This document shows positions 61,645 to 64,000 of a DNA stretch of 64,000 nt, in pieces. This stretch comes from Paracoccaceae bacterium (GTDB lineage Bacteria; Pseudomonadota; Alphaproteobacteria; Rhodobacterales; Rhodobacteraceae), in contig JAUYQR010000008.1 of assembly GCA_030697175.1 (NCBI GenBank), positions 1 to 64,000 on the forward strand, in the 5' to 3' direction. Position 1 is the first letter of the stretch. Each line of letters opens with the position of its first letter. The notes below the pieces were generated by a model. That model saw only the letters and a program-made list of their open reading frames with translations. It was not told the DNA's origin and ran no database searches. Position numbers and translations under genes: made by a program.

Positions 61645-61968
61645 ATGCTGATCCTGACCTGTCCCTATTGCGGCATCAAAGCCGACGAAACCGAGCTTAG
61701 CCCCGGCTACGAGGCGCATCTCAAGCGTTTCGGGCCCGATGCCTCGCCCGAGGAATTCGAGGCCTACATGTTCGCCCGCAAGAACCCCAAGGGCGTGCAT
61801 TTCGAACGCTGGCGCCACGCCTACGGCTGCGGCAAATGGTTTCTGGCCGCCCGCTGCACCGCCACGCTCGAGGTGTTCGGCACCTACCCCGCACAGGTGG
61901 GCGAACCGCCCGCAGACATCATCGACAAGATCAAGGCTCGCCGGCCTGACTGGAAGGGTTACAAATGA
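61645..61968 (+). CDS. soxD: Sarcosine oxidase delta subunit
   Basis: A complete 107-residue small subunit. The zinc-binding ligands are the N-terminal CPYCG pair (Cys6, Cys9) and the HAYGCGKWF segment (His59, Cys63). EFEAYMFARKNPKG and HFERWRHAYGCG are family-typical. It bridges SoxB and SoxA in the heterotetramer. Its stop overlaps the soxA start (ATGA). It is the intact counterpart of the truncated copy at 60950. Confidence 0.94.
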   Translation: MLILTCPYCGIKADETELSPGYEAHLKRFGPDASPEEFEAYMFARKNPKGVHFERWRHAYGCGKWFLAARCTATLEVFGTYPAQVGEPPADIIDKIKARRPDWKGYK

Positions 61969-64000
61969 GCACGCGTCTGGCAAAGGGCGGCCGTCTGATC
62001 GACCGGACCGCCGCGATGGATTTCCACTTCAACGGCAAGGTGATGCGCGGCTTTGCCGGTGACACGCTGGCGGCGGCACTTCTGGCCAACGACCAGATGC
62101 TGATGGGCCGCAGCTTCAAATACCACCGCCCGCGCGGTGTCGTCGGCTCCGGTCCCGAAGAACCGAACGCGCTCGTCAACCTCGGGCGCGGCGCACGGCT
62201 GGAACCGAACCAGCGCGCCACCACGACCGAGCTTTTCGATGGGTTGGAAGCCACCAGCCAGAACCACTGGCCCAGCCTCGAATTCGACGTGGGCGTGGTG
62301 AACAACTACGCCGCCCGCTTCATGCCGGCAGGCTTTTACTACAAGACCTTCATCCACCCGCGTCCGTTCTGGAAACACGTGTTCGAACCGGTCATCCGCC
62401 GCGCAGCGGGCCTCGGCAAGGCACCGACCGAAGGCGACGCCGACCGCTACGAACAGGCCTACGCCTTCTGCGACGTGCTGGTTGTCGGTGGTGGCGTGGC
62501 CGGCCTTCTGGCCGCGAAAGCTGCCGCCGACGCGGGCCAGCGCGTCATCCTTCTGGAACAGACCGCCACCCTCGGCGGCCGCACCCCGGTCGACGAGGCC
62601 GATATCGACGGCACCCCTGTCGACACCTGGATCGCGGCCATCGAATCCGATCTGCGCGCCCGTGACAACGTCACGATCCGCACCCGCACCTGCGGGTTCG
62701 GCGTCTATGACCACGGCTATGTGCTGGCCGACGAGCGCGTTGCCGACCACACCCCCGGCGACGGTCGCCCGAAGCACCGGCTGTGGCGCATCCGCACAGC
62801 CAAGATCGTCACCGCCACCGGCGCCATTGAACGCCCGCTGTCCTTCGCAGGCAACGACATTCCCGGCGTCATGCTGGCCTCCGCCGTGCGCGACTATGTC
62901 GTGAACCACGCCGTTTCGCCCGGTGACCGCACCGTGATCGCCACCAACAACGACAGCGCCTACCAGACGGCGCTCGCGCTCAAGGCCGCCGGGCTCGAAG
63001 TCCCCGCCATCCTCGACGCCCGCGACACCGCGACCGGCGCCTTGCCCGAGGCCGCCCGCGCCGCCGGCATCCGCGTCCTCACCGGGCGCGGCATCGCCAA
63101 GGTCAAGGGCGGCAAGCGCGTCACCGGCGTCGCCGTCTGCACCCAGGCAGGCGAAGGTGCCGTGCTTGAGGAAATCACCTGCGAAGCCGTCGCCATGTCG
63201 GGCGGCTGGTCGCCCGTTGTCCACCTGTTCAGCCATTGCGGTGGCAAGGTGAAGTGGGATGACAACCTGTCCGCCTTCATCCCCGACGCCTCTCGCCCGC
63301 CCGTCAACCACGACGGCAGCCCGATGGTTTCGGTCGTCGGCGCGGCTGCGGGTTGCCTGTCGCTCGCCAATATCCTCGCCGGATTGCGCGATGTGTCTGG
63401 CAAGACTGCCATACGTTTGCCAGACGTTTGCCAGACGCCGGATGGCAGCGTCTCGATCCCCCCGGTCTGGGTCATGCCGCAGGGCGCGCCGATCCAGTTG
63501 CGCTCCAAGATGTGGCTCGATTACCAGAACGACGTGAAGGTTTCCGATGTCCAACTGGCCTCGCGCGAAGGCTATCAAAGCGTCGAACACACCAAACGCT
63601 ACACGACTTTGGGGATGGCCACGGATCAGGGAAAACTAAGCAACATCAACGGACTCGCCGTCCTTGCTGATAGTTTGAATGAACCTATCCCGCAGGTCGG
63701 CACCACCACCTTCCGTCCGCCCTACACACCCGTCACCATCGGCGCCTTGGCAGGCGAGTCGCGGGGCGAGATCTTCCAGCCGCTCCGCCGCACCCCGATG
63801 CACGAATGGCATGAAAAGTCAGGCGCTTACTTCGAACCCGTAGGCCTCTGGCACCGCCCCTACTGCTTCCCCCGGGCAGGGGAAACCCACGAACAGGCGG
63901 TCCACCGCGAGGTGCTGAACACCCGCGAAAAGCTGGGCCTTCTGGACGCCTCCACCCTTGGCAAGATCATCGTCAAAGGCCCCGACGCCGGCCGCTTCCT
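61965..64000 (+). CDS. soxA: Sarcosine oxidase alpha subunit (runs off the right edge)
   Basis: 678 codons are visible of a family member of about 960-1000. Present: N-terminal 2Fe-2S-like domain (FAGDTLAAALLANDQMLMGR; FKYHRPRGVVGSGPEEPNAL), the NAD-binding domain (VLVVGGGVAGLLAAKAAADAG), the TATGAIERPLSFAGNDIPGV segment, EHTKRYTTLGMATDQGK and the start of the aminomethyltransferase-like part (TTTFRPPYTPVTIGALAG; MHEWHEKSGAYFEPVGLWHR). The C-terminal tetrahydrofolate-binding part is outside the window. An 11-bp tandem repeat (ACGTTTGCCAG at 63413-63423 and 63424-63434) sits in a variable linker, and the frame stays open. Confidence 0.94.
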   Translation, partial: MSTRLAKGGRLIDRTAAMDFHFNGKVMRGFAGDTLAAALLANDQMLMGRSFKYHRPRGVVGSGPEEPNALVNLGRGARLEPNQRATTTELFDGLEATSQNHWPSLEFDVGVVNNYAARFMPAGFYYKTFIHPRPFWKHVFEPVIRRAAGLGKAPTEGDADRYEQAYAFCDVLVVGGGVAGLLAAKAAADAGQRVILLEQTATLGGRTPVDEADIDGTPVDTWIAAIESDLRARDNVTIRTRTCGFGVYDHGYVLADERVADHTPGDGRPKHRLWRIRTAKIVTATGAIERPLSFAGNDIPGVMLASAVRDYVVNHAVSPGDRTVIATNNDSAYQTALALKAAGLEVPAILDARDTATGALPEAARAAGIRVLTGRGIAKVKGGKRVTGVAVCTQAGEGAVLEEITCEAVAMSGGWSPVVHLFSHCGGKVKWDDNLSAFIPDASRPPVNHDGSPMVSVVGAAAGCLSLANILAGLRDVSGKTAIRLPDVCQTPDGSVSIPPVWVMPQGAPIQLRSKMWLDYQNDVKVSDVQLASREGYQSVEHTKRYTTLGMATDQGKLSNINGLAVLADSLNEPIPQVGTTTFRPPYTPVTIGALAGESRGEIFQPLRRTPMHEWHEKSGAYFEPVGLWHRPYCFPRAGETHEQAVHREVLNTREKLGLLDASTLGKIIVKGPDAGRF

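Noticed and set aside
60935-61651. A long open frame covering the chimera and the next single-helix gene as one 238-residue protein
   Set aside because: After the SoxB-like tail the frame is Arg/Pro/Ser-rich with no family character and runs through the second single-helix gene in another frame. It is the result of a lost stop codon.
63413-63434. An 11-bp tandem repeat in soxA as a frameshift
   Set aside because: The unit is not a multiple of three, but the flanking SoxA motifs are in one continuous frame on both sides, so the linker simply differs in length.

Overview
The window is a GC-rich chromosomal segment of an alphaproteobacterium, most likely a member of the Rhodobacteraceae (Rhodobacter / Gemmobacter / Tabrizicola-type). 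The grounds are the gene families present: a fragment resembling the RcGTA host-specificity protein, Rhodobacterales Hint-domain proteins, an HWE kinase, the soxBDA sarcosine oxidase operon, CcmI, DUF1289 and RuvX, together with strong GC3 bias. No rRNA, tRNA or CRISPR array was seen. The assignment is from protein character only.

Layout. (1) 1-1.2 kb: a graveyard of three abutting fragments (an AAA/RepA-like ATPase with an amber codon and a missing C-terminus, the C-terminal part of a GTA/phage tail protein, and the 5' part of an IS630-type transposase). (2) 1.3-4.3 kb: four minus-strand housekeeping or stress genes (universal stress protein, secreted protein, SnoaL-like protein, Asp-box beta-propeller). 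(3) 4.6-19.6 kb: an exopolysaccharide locus with a nucleotide-sugar dehydratase/epimerase, an aminotransferase, an initiating sugar-phosphate transferase, a Wzy-like polymerase, five glycosyltransferases, a PL9-like parallel beta-helix protein, a Wzz-like protein without a kinase domain and a Wzx-like flippase. Codon use there is somewhat more AT-rich than in the rest. (4) 19.6-24.1 kb: a tightly overlapping minus-strand operon phnD-phnC-phnE-methyltransferase-phnM preceded by a good Pho-box match. (5) 24.2-26.1 kb: a GAF-PAS-HWE histidine kinase with a single-domain response regulator. (6) 26.1-30.3 kb: a hydroxyproline catabolic operon (epimerase, D-amino-acid oxidase, DapA-like deaminase) divergent from a GntR/FCD regulator. 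(7) 30.4-36.9 kb: accessory genes, including a two-domain secreted polysaccharide deacetylase, a pair of flavin-barrel proteins (one fused to GAF and a DNA-binding-like tail), a bicovalent-FAD oxidase, and a Hint-like / GIY-YIG-like gene pair.

(8) 37.1-51.8 kb is the most coherent catabolic island: a frameshifted D-hydantoinase/dihydropyrimidinase, GntR/FCD and LuxR-type regulators, a VOC protein, an Asp/Glu (hydantoin) racemase, a DapA-family lyase, an SDR with a lost Tyr/Lys pair, a polyamine-type ABC importer, a C-N hydrolase, a dimethylamine/trimethylamine dehydrogenase-type flavoprotein, a PLP aminotransferase and an RraA-type aldolase. It looks like a pathway that imports a cationic or N-methylated compound, opens an amide, removes an N-alkyl group, then transaminates and cleaves the carbon skeleton. 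The substrate is not evident from sequence. A TATACC-containing palindrome recurs at its promoters.

(9) 51.9-59.0 kb: lipoprotein, L,D-transpeptidase, dusA, an MFS drug exporter, a TauE-type permease, a PhyH-like protein, DUF1289, ruvX and ccmI. (10) 59.2-64.0 kb: soxB-soxD-soxA for sarcosine oxidation, interrupted by what appears to be an ancient tandem duplication. A chimeric pseudogene (soxD head fused to soxB tail) and two low-complexity single-helix proteins lie between soxB and the intact soxD. soxA runs off the right edge.
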